From: Symsagittifera roscoffensis
Taxonomy: Eukaryota > Xenacoelomorpha > Acoela > Convolutidae
NCBI RefSeq assembly: GCF_963678635.1
Contig: NC_087062.1
Coordinates: 71,269,345 to 71,333,344, forward strand
DNA length: 64,000 nt
Direction: 5' to 3'
How positions within the stretch are numbered: the first letter of the stretch is position 1; the number at the start of each line of letters is the position of its first letter. Shown here piece by piece: positions 18,825 through 30,326 of the stretch. The notes beneath the pieces were generated by a model, which saw nothing but the letters and a program-made list of their open reading frames with translations, had not been told where the DNA came from and ran no database searches. A program made the position numbers and the translations under genes.

Positions 18825-20646
18825 ATGTCAAATAAACAAATTGTAGTAAATCCTTCTACTTCCGGGATACAGGTCTCTATTGATTTCCAAATTTTCTCAG
18901 AGCACAAAAAGTTAGTAACTAAATTTCGAGAAAAACTCAAGTTACCTGAAAGACCTTTGGATTTAAATACATTATTCAATGCAAAGTTGGTTGCTTTATT
19001 AACGGAAGATGATGAGATGTTAAACCCAATTGTGAAGGCTTTACAGAAAAAAGTAGAAAACATCAACGCAAATTCCCGTTACTTACGCCAATTTTCGAAA
19101 AACCTTCATGAATCGGACTATTATATATGGACTATTATATATGAATGGAAAATTGGTTATTCCGTTTACACTTAGAAACGCCGTTTTAAAACCTTTACAT
19201 GAATCTCATCCTGGCCAATTCGGTATGAAATACCTGGCACAATATATTTGGTGGCCACATATAAACCGGCAAATTTACTTCCACGGGATTAATTGCACAC
19301 AATGCACCCAAACCGGTAAGAATATAAAAAGCATCATACCAACTACACAAATTAGCGAACTTCCCGCTTTATTTGAACCTAATGAAGAATTAAACCTTGA
19401 TTTTGCCGGCCCATTAGATAACAACTGGGGAAACAATAAATACATCTTATTATTTATAGATCGTTTTTCAAAATTCCCATCAGCAAAAATTACATCTTCA
19501 ACGTCATCAAACACGGTAATCGAATTCCTTCAAGATTATTTTTATCTCCAAGGGATTCCCAACTCTATTCGTGTTGACCACGCATCCTGTTTTACTAGTC
19601 AGGATTTTAAATTATTTTGTAATTCTCTTAATATCAAATTAATATTTTGTACAGTTGGGGACCATCGTTCTAACGGTCTTGTAGAAAAACTTGTTCATAC
19701 TGTAAAAATCAAATTATTAGCAATGTCTTTAGAACAACAAAAACCTTCATTACAAACTGCCATTTCGAAAATCATTTGGAATTTACGATCTTCCTTTCAA
19801 TCAAAAATAAAATGCTCACCGTTCGAAATACACTTTAATAGAAAACCGAACACAATCTGGAAGCAATTGGCATCTAGTAAATTATCCGGTGAATTTTTAG
19901 ACAAAAGGAAGTCGATCTTAAGCAGAGAAAGGGACCTTGACTGGAATGCTGACGATCGGATAGAGGACGGATACAAAGACTTTCTTGTACCGAAGAAGAA
20001 CCAGTCACCATTGGAGAAAGGCTACGACTCAGACCTTCCTACAACCTCAAAACCTTCAACTTCCCGAGTTTCCTTAAACAGTCCGTTTAAAGGTAATTTA
20101 CTACGAAAAACCAACGGAAGTATAAACGGAAATCCCTTCTATAAACAACTAGGTCAGAAAATAATAAACTCAACAAAATCCACGGTTGAACTATCCGACG
20201 GAAAAATCATTAGAAAATCGGACATCGCCATCCCAAAGTCTAAATCTCTTACAATCCGTTCATTCAAAGAAAATATCTCTTTTCCCTCTTTTTCTAACAG
20301 TGATTTACAAGTAGGTCCAAGAAAGACAAACATACCGAAGACACAACAGACGCGGAAACCAGACACTAAGACAGGACGACACACAGAGTCTTTCACCCCG
20401 GTCACCACCAGATCTAGAGGAACGAAACAGCCTACTAAATTCAACAAATCGAAGCGAAACCGAAATAAAGCCTCGACTTCGAACACAGGATACTTAGCAG
20501 GTGATGAATCCATGTTCATTCCGTCGGATACGTCGGACATTAGTGATTGGGAATGGATTGCGGGAGGTTTTCCATGCAGAGAAATGATAAGAAAACGCTT
20601 CATTCCAGATAACCTCATTTTAACGAAAAACCTACCCCATCATTAG
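18825..20646 (+). pseudogene. Element B integrase in two frames
   Basis: The N-terminal part (18825-19175) and the main part (19108-20646, 512 codons) are joined by a frame change near 19130, at a local repeat of TATTATATATGGAC. The zinc finger has HESHPGQFGMK ... CTQCTQTGKN (about 19200-19315). The catalytic Asp residues lie in LNLDFAGPLD (about 19394) and IRVDHASCF (about 19567), and the Glu lies in NGLVEKLVHTVK (about 19672), giving D,D,E. The second Asp block reads VDHAS where many integrases have TDNG. The C-terminal tail is Ser/Lys-rich. Confidence 0.88.
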
Positions 20647-21323
20647 ATCCTCAAACATATCAAACTAATATAAAATCTGAGATTTTAGACGAACAACTTC
20701 AATCTACAGATACAGCGGAATGCCCAATTAGTATAAAGCCAGCACCTCAAAGTACCTCACACCCACCTGGCGAATCTTCTACCGCTACGACAACAGAGGG
20801 CCCAAACACTCCTTCGGATTCAACAAAAGCATTGGAAGGAGAAAATCCGGTGGAATTTCCGGTCTTTGAGATAGAGGACTCCGCTGACAAAAGTGCAACT
20901 AGTGAGGAAAGACATCCTAAGGAAATCACTATCACCGGTAACGAATTTAAATTAAGACGTACAAGCCGAAATGTTGGTCCCCCACAATTCTACGGTAAGC
21001 GATATTACATAGATATTATAGACGAGTTCGAAAACCAACCAGGCTCCGCTAATAACCCTATATCTCTGGACGAGGGTGACAGCTCGGGCTCCCCCACACA
21101 AACCTTCAGAGAGAATCCCTCGGATAACCAGACCCACATTTGCGACACTCTACCGGAGGACCGTGCACCGGGCCCAGCGTACCCTTCATCTCCCGATCAA
21201 TTCTCCATCGCCTCTACTGACGAATCCCTGAGAGATGCGGTGAATAGTTTCGACAACTACATCGACTTAGACAGTGAAATTTTTAACGCTGAGCTAGAAA
21301 AATTCAAGGAAGGGGACAGCTAA
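20643..21323 (+). pseudogene. C-terminal tail of element B pol, out of frame with integrase
   Basis: An open frame of about 226 codons follows the integrase ORF in another frame. It is acidic and Ser/Pro-rich and includes RRTSRNVGPPQFYG, the basic motif typical of the C-terminus of Ty3/Gypsy polyproteins. A single indel near 20640 probably separated it from integrase. After TAA 21321-21323 there is about 290 bp of 3' non-coding sequence up to the LTR. Confidence 0.7.
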
Positions 21324-21610
21324 ACTCAATCAAAAACTTGAAAACTCGCAGTTAGTCATTATAATTGTACTAGTATTTCGTTTCAGCACAGTTAGAGTTT
21401 ACCTATTTATATCTAGGTATTATAATCCGCCGGAATTTGGAATTATATCATTCTTTCTAATTCAGTCATTCCTTCGGAGCACTAAAATTTCATTTGTTAT
21501 ATCGTGCAGTATTTAATTTTCAATCCTTGTTGGACTTCTCGAGAGGGAGAAAAAGGGTTAGATAACATGTTAGGTATCATGGCGCTTAGTACTTTAATTT
21601 TTTTCCCACT

Positions 21611-21618
21611 AAGGGGAA
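21611..21618 (+). promoter_or_regulatory. Polypurine tract of element B
   Basis: AAGGGGAA directly precedes the TG of the 3' LTR, the position and composition expected for the plus-strand primer. Confidence 0.65.
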
Positions 21619-21831
21619 TGTTGCGAATCTTACCATTCGTCTTATTTCATTTAATTAGTCTTAAAGTATCTTAACTGGTTAATTTAGGTTTGACCTTGTT
21701 ATCTTCATTCTCTCCGACGGAGAGAATGACCGCTCACTTTTTAATGTTTTAATTTAGAGATTAATTCACTTTTTAAACATATCTTATTTGTAACTAAGTA
21801 GAATTATCCGTAACAAAGAAACATTTGATCG
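21619..21831 (+). repeat. 3' LTR of element B
   Basis: It matches the 5' LTR at 208 of 213 positions. Its last bases are changed (TTTGATCG against TTTTATCA). It is followed by about 22 bp (AAACAAAGAAACATTTTATT) that repeat its own end, then by the second 115-bp repeat. Confidence 0.92.
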
Positions 21832-21855
21832 AAAACAAAGAAACATTTTATTCAG

Positions 21856-21970
21856 AAAAAAAAGAAATTCGCCCGTTCCTCCATTCTACGTACCACGTCC
21901 GGCAAATTTACTTTCCAGTCGTTCGTTAAGCTTGCTTTGGACCTTCTCATTTGGGAAAGGGGACGCTAAC
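21856..21970 (+). repeat. 115-bp direct repeat outside the right LTR of element B (copy 2)
   Basis: It matches 15125-15239 with about three substitutions, so the two copies are as similar to each other as the LTRs are. It does not continue into an LTR on its right. Confidence 0.85.
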
Positions 21971-23425
21971 GCCTAAATTTACTTGAACAAGGTGTGCTCT
22001 AATTTCTCTACTTCTGAAGTTAAATAACCTAACGTATAATTCTTCGAATCCACCCCAAGCTCATTGCCTATTTATATATTTTTTTCGTGTTGAACATAAT
22101 GGGACCTTCGTGGATCATCCACCCGCAAAAAATTTTTTTTGTCCGTAATTTAGTTCAAAGTCATAAGCTTGTACAATCTTGACCTCTAAGTTATCTAGCT
22201 GTTAGCAACGGCTACCCTAAGTGGTTTGCAGTTAAAACTTTTTGTCTTATTAATTTTATGATATCTTGGTCGTAATTCAAATCGTTTATGCCGCTGAATT
22301 GAGTTTTTTTTTCAATTTAAAATTTACTCCCAAATAAAGATTTTAAACGTGATTGTTTCACGATTCTGACGTTTTTCTGCCAGACATAATGGATTTTATT
22401 TTCCGGAAAACTGTGGTTGCTGGTCCATAGCTTGGGTTTTTTAGAAGCAAGTTTTCTTTATGGATTAAGCAAAAATTAATAAATTTTTGCGCATCGAACT
22501 CGCAACTGAACGTGAAAATTACTGGTTCCTCTATACCTTTAAAAACTTTTTTTGTGCGAACACAAACTATTTTTGGGTTCCGATTCAAATCAAGATTTTA
22601 CCCTGCTTCAGGGATTGATCACGCCTCTTATTCCGATTGGGTCTAACGTTTTACCCAGCCTCGACTTCTTTCTCGAAAGATAGGAAAATGATTTTAAATG
22701 GTGGGAACTAAAATCAACCGGCCCAATTCTCACAACTGCCTTACAGAGAATATATTTTTAAAATAACGCCACTAATTTCTACCGTCCACGGCGAATACAT
22801 TTGGCTACGTTGTATTGGACAAAACTTTCAAAGTGTTTGGCTAACGTTTTGTGAAATTGACCATTTTTAGCCATAAGATATTACACGAAATAAACTTTGG
22901 TGGAACCAATGCAGAGCGAAAACTTTTGAAAAAAATGATGTTTTTTAAAGCAGATGATGTTCTGATTGAAAACGATAGCTCTGATTAATCGATTTTGATT
23001 CGAAAAATAGATGTCTTTATTAGACATAAGCTAGCAGTTTTTGTAGCTAATCCATCGCTGACAAAAAGTCTACTTCGCAGCGCTGATTCATCGGTGACAC
23101 TTCGCTAATCTTTTGCTGCAAAGTTTCTTGTTTATGAGCCACTACTGATTCATCACTGAAACTTCTTTTCACACAACAAGGTTCCGGGTTCAGCGATGAT
23201 TATCTGAGTAAAATCAACCAGAGCAAGAAATATTGTATTTTAAATCGGCTTATTGATCTGGTAAATCTTTGAACCCTAATTTACCCATTGTATCCCTCTT
23301 TTTGGTTTTAAATTGCCTATTGGCTGAATCAGCGGTGTCTTTGGAATTAGAATCAATTATTAAAAAAAAATATTAGTACAAATCTTCACAATTTTGCACG
23401 CCAAAAACTTCCACTTTGTAATTGT
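21971..23425. other. Unassigned non-coding sequence
   Basis: No ORF or known element is supported. Three loose copies of a CTGATTCATCG-like motif occur at about 23046, 23083 and 23146. Confidence 0.4.
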
Positions 23426-23439
23426 GTGCTTATATTTAT

Positions 23440-23707
23440 AGGTGTGTCAGTTCTATCGTTGTGTCTGGCGGCTATAGCGAGTGAAAATCGCAATCTTCAT
23501 TGGGTTCTGCTGTTTCTGGTGATGTTTTGGGGAATCTACTTCTTCTACAGACTTTTTTTTGGTCGCATCTTTATCCTGGCGGAGGCGTGGAACAAAAGAA
23601 AAAATGAAAAACTATACGCAATCACACAGCGAGAGAGAAAATACGAGCTTTCGTCCAAGAACAAGAATAAAAGTAGGCATACAATTATCATACCTTTTAA
23701 AATTTGA
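23440..23707 (+). CDS. Possible exon encoding a two-helix membrane protein segment
   Basis: The frame reads GVSVLSLCLAAIASENRNLHWVL and onwards, with two hydrophobic stretches followed by a Lys/Arg/Glu-rich tail (NKRKNEKLYAITQRERKYEL). The stretch is less AT-rich than its surroundings, and a splice-acceptor-like TATTTATAG lies just upstream. A possible donor (AAAA|GTAGGC) occurs near 23670. No partner exon or family is recognised, so this is only a candidate. Confidence 0.3.
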
Positions 23708-23972
23708 GTTTCAAGTTGAACGAAGTTGACATTAAAATACCAAAGAGAGATCCAATCAAAAGGAGAGACTAAACTACTGTAGTTGTTTATTTTGAATGAA
23801 TACATAAGTTAAGAAAAAAACATCTAATTGATAAAAACGAATGTTTTTTTTGTTCCGACTAACCCTTAAAAGGGACACAACCCGGATTGACGTCGGACTG
23901 CAAATCAGCACTGCTCCAGTATTCTTACAGCAGTTTTTAGAAGTTCAGAATTGTATCATTTATCAGATGCTA

Positions 23973-24839
23973 CAGTCACGGGACACAGAAATTGCAACTT
24001 TTTAATTTCAATGAGAAAAAAAAACGAGCTTTTCTTCAAGTTTAGTTCGTTTTCTCTGCAATTATATGTGATACAAGGTTCAAATTTTGATAAACCTTGT
24101 CTTGACGGCGTAAATCAGCCAGCATATCATAGCTAGTTTTAGAGGTGTTCTTGTTGTGGAAACAACCTCACAAACAATAAAGAATTTGAATTTGTGGGCT
24201 CAAAATACTTCTTTGGGAAGCTGATGAGCTCGACTTACTCATTATGTTACCTAAAAGTGACAAATAATAAAATTAACAGATTTACTTGGTCCGGCGTAAG
24301 AAAACGGCGAAAATTTCACGAATAACTTTGAGTTGATGGTCGATTTCGGTCAATAGAAAAAACCATTAAAGCAAATATTTTGGAAACTTACTGCTCCAGT
24401 CTAAGCACAGGAGTCTCATTAGCAGATGTATTGTGTGTAAGTTTCGTCCAATTTTCTGGTTTAAGCTCCCAAGAACTCTTAGAGTCGTAAAAACAGATAT
24501 GACCGTTTCTCGATGCCGGACCAAGTAATTCTGTTAATTCTGCTATTTGTCATTTTTAGGTAACATAATGAGTAAGTCAAGCTCATCAGCTTCCCAAAAA
24601 ATAAATTTGAGCCCCTAAATTCACACTCCTTAAAATTTTTGTGAGGTTCTTTCCACAGCAAGAACACCTCTAAAAATCGTTTTGATATGCTGGCTAATTG
24701 ACCCCTTCAAAATAAGATTTATCAAATTTTGTCCCAGATAAGCCCTTTCAAGTAATTTGAACCCCGTATTTTAAATAATTGCAGAGAAAACGAACAAAAC
24801 GTGAACTCAAAACGTTGCAAATTCTACGTCCCGTGACTG
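23973..24839. mobile_element. MITE with about 330-bp inverted repeats, TA target (Tc1/mariner-like)
   Basis: The ends read TA|CAGTCACGGGAC ... GTCCCGTGACTG|TA, giving perfect 12-bp termini and a TA duplication at 23971-23972 and 24840-24841. The left arm (23973 to about 24300) is matched in reverse complement by the right arm (about 24505-24839), with mismatches and small indels, around a spacer of about 200 bp. No transposase frame is present. CAGT termini with TA targets are typical of Tc1/mariner-derived MITEs. Confidence 0.85.
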
Positions 24840-24841
24840 TA

Positions 24842-25405
24842 TATAGCACATATTAATAGCTTCATATTGTTGAAAATTTTGGAGAAACTGATCATTAATG
24901 AGCGAGAGTTTTATCATCTTTAACTGAGCGTAAAAGTAGAAAAAAAAACATTCTAGAAATTTAACATTTTAATTTAATTTAATTTCTTTTGATTTTTTAC
25001 GCTCCTCTGAAACCTACAAGTTCCGCATACTATTGTGTTGTGCAAGCTAACTAGTGTTGGCGTAGGGGCAACATCTTTTTCTAAACTTCATTATTTCGGA
25101 AACATCAGAGCTGAAATTTTCGAATTCAATAAAAGCAAGAATGGCAAACTGCACTTTTAATTTTCACGCAATTGTGAAACAGAAAAAAATTAACGATTAA
25201 TTGAAGTTGAATAAAGCATTTTGGCTATTTTTGCAACATCTCAAATCTTCTATACCTTTTTGTGATTGTCTAGTTTTTATAAAAATTTAGTTTTTGTTGT
25301 TCCGACTATGGCAATGAAAAAGACTGGCGTTAAAAATGGTAAAACAGCGCAAGTTTAAGCGTTCCGCACTGTCTTCGAAAATCGTAACAAAAAAAACCGC
25401 TGAAA
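24842..25405. other. Unassigned non-coding sequence
   Basis: AT-rich with no supported ORF or repeat. Confidence 0.4.
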
Positions 25406-25774
25406 CAGGGGCGGATTTAGGATTTTCTCGAGGAGGGGGATGGTCCGGATTTTCAAAAAGTTGTCGAAAATATTGTCGACTTTTTTTTACCCGGTACACT
25501 AAATTGATTTTCAGAGCTCTGCCCAAGCTCACGCTCCCAAATGGGTTTTCAACCAATTTTTGGAAAAATTTTATTTAAAAAAATTGCTTTTTTTTGGCGC
25601 GCGCTAACCCCTAAAAATTAAATTATTTTGGCTCCAAGGGCGCCTTTGGAAAATTTTAGGGTCATGCAGTCAGAGATGGTTATCTAAAAATATTACAAAG
25701 AGGCACTTTTTGGGTCGGTATGGGTACGAATACCTGAAAAAAAGCGTCCCCCACCAGCCCTATATCCGCTCCAG
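25406..25774. mobile_element. hAT-like MITE (CAGGGGCGGAT termini)
   Basis: The left end is CAGGGGCGGATTTAGG and the right end, reverse-complemented, is CTGGAGCGGATATAGG. The flanking 8-mers CGCTGAAA and CGCTTAAG share five positions, fitting a decayed 8-bp target duplication as in hAT elements. The internal sequence (GTCGAC, AATTGATTTTC, GAGCTCTGCCC) is shared with 43920-44388. Confidence 0.6.
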
Positions 25775-26503
25775 CGCTTAAGCGTTAATAGAACAAAAAT
25801 TTCGTGCGTTAAGTGTTCCATAATAGCCAAACTGCCAATTTTTTACCCCCATAATTTTTCAAAAACTAATCACTTTTAAAATATATGATTTTTACATTCG
25901 AGCTCAGAACATTAACTATGGCTAGTTAAAAAGTCTTGGAGAAATACACCCTAGCACAAAACTTCCATTTTTTTTCAAAAATTGGAACAAAAAGGCTCAA
26001 TAATTAACCCAGAAGGAAAAAAGATCTTTTTGGCCCTTTTTGACAAACATCTCATGCTTCAATTCCCTTTGTGTAGTTAGTTATTCGTTTCATCATCCTT
26101 TTACTTCTACTGACCTCGTCAAAAAATTATGAGTGGATTGAATTATGGCGTATAGTTGTTGCGACTATAGGTTACCCTAAGGGAGTCTAGTGGGATGGGG
26201 GTAAAATATCGAACTAAATCTCTTTCACTCGTAATTTGGATTCAAAAAATCGAAAATATTTTCGGTATAACGAAAAAGGTTTCCGGTATTTCAGACTAAT
26301 TTATACTGAAGAATGAGGTAGTTAATTAACTACCCACCAAATTATTTTTTGTTTTAAAGTCAGAGCTATCTTTGCTATAATCAAAACATTGTTATGCAAA
26401 TTATTATCTAATTGAATCATTTCGCACCGCCTAAAAAATACTGGTGTTTAGAACAAAAATATCCGTCAGATTTATCATAAATATTTTGAAGTCGTTGTTA
26501 TAG
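25775..26503. other. Unassigned non-coding sequence
   Basis: No supported feature. The sequence is AT-rich with short ORFs only. Confidence 0.4.
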
Positions 26504-26775
26504 TGACATACAAAATGACTTTAGGCCATGGTTCAATATTCTTGTCAGCCGCGCTTCTCTCCAAAACTACTAACTCCAGTGGTCACCAGGCAGGACTCGA
26601 AGGCAGACCAAATCTAACAGGTACTCCTGAAGTATCCGTGGATCACTTATTTCGGACTCCGACCCCAGAAGTCGGCATTGCAGACATCGATGATATTTGG
26701 GAACTCGAGAATGATCAGAGTTTCGGCCACTTTTCGGGTCACAGCTCCCAGACTTCTGCTACCACAAAGGACTGA
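26504..26775 (+). CDS. Possible coding exon, Ser/Thr/Gly-rich
   Basis: A GC-richer stretch starts after TTGTTATAG (acceptor-like, ending 26503) and reads, from an ATG at 26515, MTLGHGSIFLSAALLSKTTN and onwards to TGA at 26773-26775 (86 codons). It has a polar acidic C-terminal half (ADIDDIWELENDQS). The codon-rich look against an AT-rich background is the main support. CAG|GTACTC near 26620 could be an alternative donor. No family is recognised. Confidence 0.3.
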
Positions 26776-27240
26776 CGTTACGTTTTGTCGGGAAAAAAAT
26801 GTCCATTGCGAGCTCAAAAAAGAGCTCATTTTGCATGACAGATTTCGAAAATCATTCATCCACTTATTTTAATCAGTGATAAGAAATATAACTTTGCATG
26901 CATTAGTGATCAAAAATACAGTTAACTTCCAAGTTTCTTGCAAACTCCTTTTCGGTAAATGCAAATATACTAAAATGAATTAACACAATACCGATCAGAT
27001 TGCCGCCAGAACCAAACTTTTCACTCATTGCAGTCCACGTATAAAAGAAGTATGAAAAACTGTAATCAACATAATCAGCACAACTTTCCCTACCAAATGA
27101 GATGCTCGAGATCACCTAAGTTGTCAACAATTTGGCCTTTACTATATAAATCGCACTTGTCATGATTAAAAATTAAATAACGCTGTGTGCAGTTTATATA
27201 CTCTTTCTAGATGACTTCACTTGCAACTTGCGTAGTACGC
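26776..27240. other. Unassigned non-coding sequence
   Basis: No supported feature. Confidence 0.4.
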
Positions 27241-27356
27241 CTACATTTGCGGATTCCGCTTGCAAATTTTGCAGGTTCAATTTACATTTGCAGAATCCAT
27301 TTACATTTTGCGGAATCCGCTTACAGGCTTACATTTGTGTAATCCAGATCAACTAG
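27241..27356. repeat. Imperfect minisatellite, about 21-bp unit
   Basis: Four or five units resemble TTACATTTGCGGAATCCGCT, with a further copy near 27410-27436 (ACGCGGAATCCACTTACATTTT). The unit carries the inverted core GCGGAATCCGC. Confidence 0.6.
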
Positions 27357-27479
27357 CTATATTCGCTTGTTGCTGAATGTGCCGACAAAATTTATGTTAT
27401 AGGTTTTTGTACGCGGAATCCACTTACATTTTCGAAAAAGTTCAAAGACTTGTCTCTGGGTTATGGGCCTATCCAAATA

Positions 27480-29060
27480 ATGCGCCTATCAAGTGCTCAG
27501 TTTGGCCTCGTAAAACTTAATTATTTTTTGACAGAACAAGTTTGAATTTTTGATGTTAAACTCCTCATTTCTATGGCTGGTAAATTTTCGGGTCTTGAAT
27601 TTTTTATGACTAATTTTGAAGAAAATGACGGAATAGTTGTGCTGGTGGTTTTTTCTCCAGACGAATGTCGACTTTTTATTTAGCAATTTTAAACGGATTT
27701 TTAAAATATCATTCGGAACATTTTGTTGTCTTGAGCTCAAATTATGAGTAATATTTATTAAGTAATACTATTTATTAAGTAATATTTAATAATTATGAGC
27801 CCGCAAAAAGCAAAAAAAAATCACACTATACTTAAACTAGCATGTGGGCGATGGTTTTCAAAAAACTCGAAAAAATGACTTTTTTTCCTTTTTGTAAAAT
27901 TTTTTCAATTTCTAAGAGCAAACACTACTCCATAGACTCTATAATGTAATCAGAACATTCAGGGTTTGCCTTGATACGAGTCTTGATACGAGCCTTGATA
28001 CGAGCGGTTTCTTTTCAGAAATTTTGATCGGAAATAGATATTTTCAGATTAAAAAAATGATGGAAAACTAAATTTCAGATCAGTATTTATTCAAAACAAC
28101 TTTTTATTGAAGCATCCAAGCAATGTTTTATTACAGATCTAAAAATTAAAATCCAAAAATGGTTATTTCAAGATCAATTTTAAGAAATTTACTCAGTAAT
28201 GGTAACAAAAGCGAGGCGAGACTACTGCTTCTATGAAAAACGTGATTGACTTTGATAATGATGTGTTCTCTCATTTTGCTTGTAATTAAAAACTGACCTT
28301 AATTTTCTGAATTGTACTTGTTCGTTGTTAATTTGCGAGTCCTAACAAATTTTCGCCTAGTACTCTTTTGAATTTTAACTTGTCAGGAATATTCTTGATG
28401 TCTGCAGGCAGTAAACTCTACCAAATCAGATTGCATGCTCCGATTTTTGAAAACATTACTAGATATCATTTTTATCCGTATAGAAGATCAAACCCCAAAA
28501 ATTAATTAAGGAAAAAAACCGTATTGTTCTAACACTTTTATAAAAAAAAACGGAATGTTTGTTCTCGATGGGCTTTTTTTTTCTTCAGACAAATTTCGAC
28601 TTTTTACTTAAAATTTCTGTAGGATTTTAAAAATGTAATTCGAAAAGTATTAAATACCTCTGCAAAATTTTAAATTTTTTAACCTGGGACTATTTTTGGA
28701 AAATATTTTGGGAATTGAATATTGCGAATTTGGTCTATATGTGACAACTCGCATGCGATAATTTTCGTGCCTTTAACGCAAAACGGAAAGTTAATCTGTC
28801 TTAGAAAACATTCCAAATATGATTGACACGAACTGTTCGGCCTGCTGATTACAATGCTATACACAAATTGTGTCACTTTGTATTGAATATTGCGCCTGGG
28901 GACAAAATTTTCAAAATAACTGAAAAAGAAATAGATTTGAATCTTTTTCTTCTTTTTAAAGTGTTATTGATTTTTTCATTTTAAAATACTCAATAAAAGC
29001 AGTCGGAATAATCAAGGCTTTGCTCCGATACGAACAGTTTTTTTTTTTTCGAACTCAAAC
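27480..29060. repeat. Diverged tandem duplication, roughly 1-kb units
   Basis: Blocks recur with about 1-kb spacing. CAGACGAATGTCGACTTTTT (about 27658) resembles CAGACAAATTTCGACTTTTT (about 28588), and the gene-free block ending in GATACGAG near 28000 resembles the one ending CCGATACGAACAG near 29030. Each is followed by similar AT-rich text. A 12-bp triplet repeat (CCTTGATACGAG, 27969-28004) lies in the first unit. No ORF is supported here. Confidence 0.45.
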
Positions 29061-30326
29061 TAGCATAGTTTTTATTGTGTTATAAAATATTTCCAACAAA
29101 AGTCTTTAAATTTATTTACGAAAAATAATCTGAAAAAGAAAATTCAACACCAAGCGTATATTCGAAACCTTTTAAAGTCAATTCAAAAGCATGGCCTTGA
29201 GTTGAAAAAAGAACTTCGGCCTGTTGTTTTTCAAAATGTAGTTTAAAGATTGTAAGTTGATGAATTGCGCAAACTTGACTTGTGCAGGCGTAATACTTTT
29301 TTTTGTTTCGATCGACAAACTAAAATCAAAATGATCAGTTTTTGAATCTTGTCTTCACAAAAAACTCTAAAAAACAACAAAACGAAACTATTTCAAAATT
29401 TAGCCTGAAAGATTTAAAATAAAATCGGAGTTGTTTGTTTGAAAAAAAAATTACTTCAAAAAAAGTAAGTCAGCTAAGCAATCAACAGTGTTTCTGAGCT
29501 ATAAAAATGTTATTAATTTCTTTACAGAGCCGGTTTGCTTCTCTGAGTACGTCTGAGCTCTATGGAAAGTCAGATTATGCAGTAAATGAATTGTAGCTAC
29601 AGTTTCTTCAAGGCAAAAAAAAAAGATTTTTGAAAAACGCTTTTTCACTCAAAAAATTGATAAACCGGCTGATTTTGGCAAAAAAAAATTGACCTTTCAT
29701 TAAAAAATTTAAAATTTTTTGCTTGCATTAATCAGTAATTTGACTTAAAACTGATAAAAATTGATCGCACTTGAAAAAAAATCCACTAGTCCTCTACTTA
29801 AGAAACTTTCAGGCTGGAAAAATTTATGAAGGTTTTTGAATGAAGTTCAAACCATGACTAAAGCAACGAGCTTTATCTTTTTTTTTCAAATGAAATTCGA
29901 CTTCCTGTGACGCGTTTTTCTTACATGCTGAACGAAAATAGTTCAATTTCTTGTACATATTTGTTTCAGATGGAAGTGATGATCGCAATTTGCCGTTTGA
30001 AATAGCACCAAAAACTAAAAAAAATTTAGGAGTTAATTTGAAAAAGAAGCGTCAAAGAATAAAATTGAAAAATCGTATCGAGAAAATTGATCAAAAATCT
30101 CTTTGATTTGATGTGTCGATCATCAAAGGTGCAGTTTATTTTTGAATTTTGAAGTTTTTTCCTTGTGCAAAATCAGGTAAATCAAACAAATTTAGGAAAA
30201 AAATTTTTAAAAGCCCTGGTTTTAGTCGCGATTCGAGCTACGATAAGAAAAAACTTTAAAATAATTACCTTGAGGCTTGACCAACCTAGATCTTGGGCAG
30301 ACAAATTCAAAAAAAAAATGATGACA
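29061..30326. other. Unassigned AT-rich sequence
   Basis: No ORF, RNA gene or repeat could be supported. Confidence 0.4.

Larger units (their letters stand above)
15240..21831 (+). mobile_element. Element B: defective Ty3/Gypsy LTR retrotransposon
   Basis: Two LTRs of 213 bp bound a 6.6-kb element with gag, aspartic protease, RT, RNase H and integrase in the Ty3/Gypsy order. All reading frames are interrupted by stops and indels. The LTRs differ at five of 213 positions. No short target-site duplication is obvious (left flank CTAAC, right flank AAAAC). Related element C at 31777 shares gag, primer-binding site and pol sequence. The gag zinc fingers and pol layout resemble the animal Ty3/Gypsy group often annotated as K02A2.6-like. 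Confidence 0.92.

Noticed and set aside
27241-27356. CRISPR-like array
   Set aside because: The units are adjacent and imperfect with no regular spacers, and the genome is eukaryotic.
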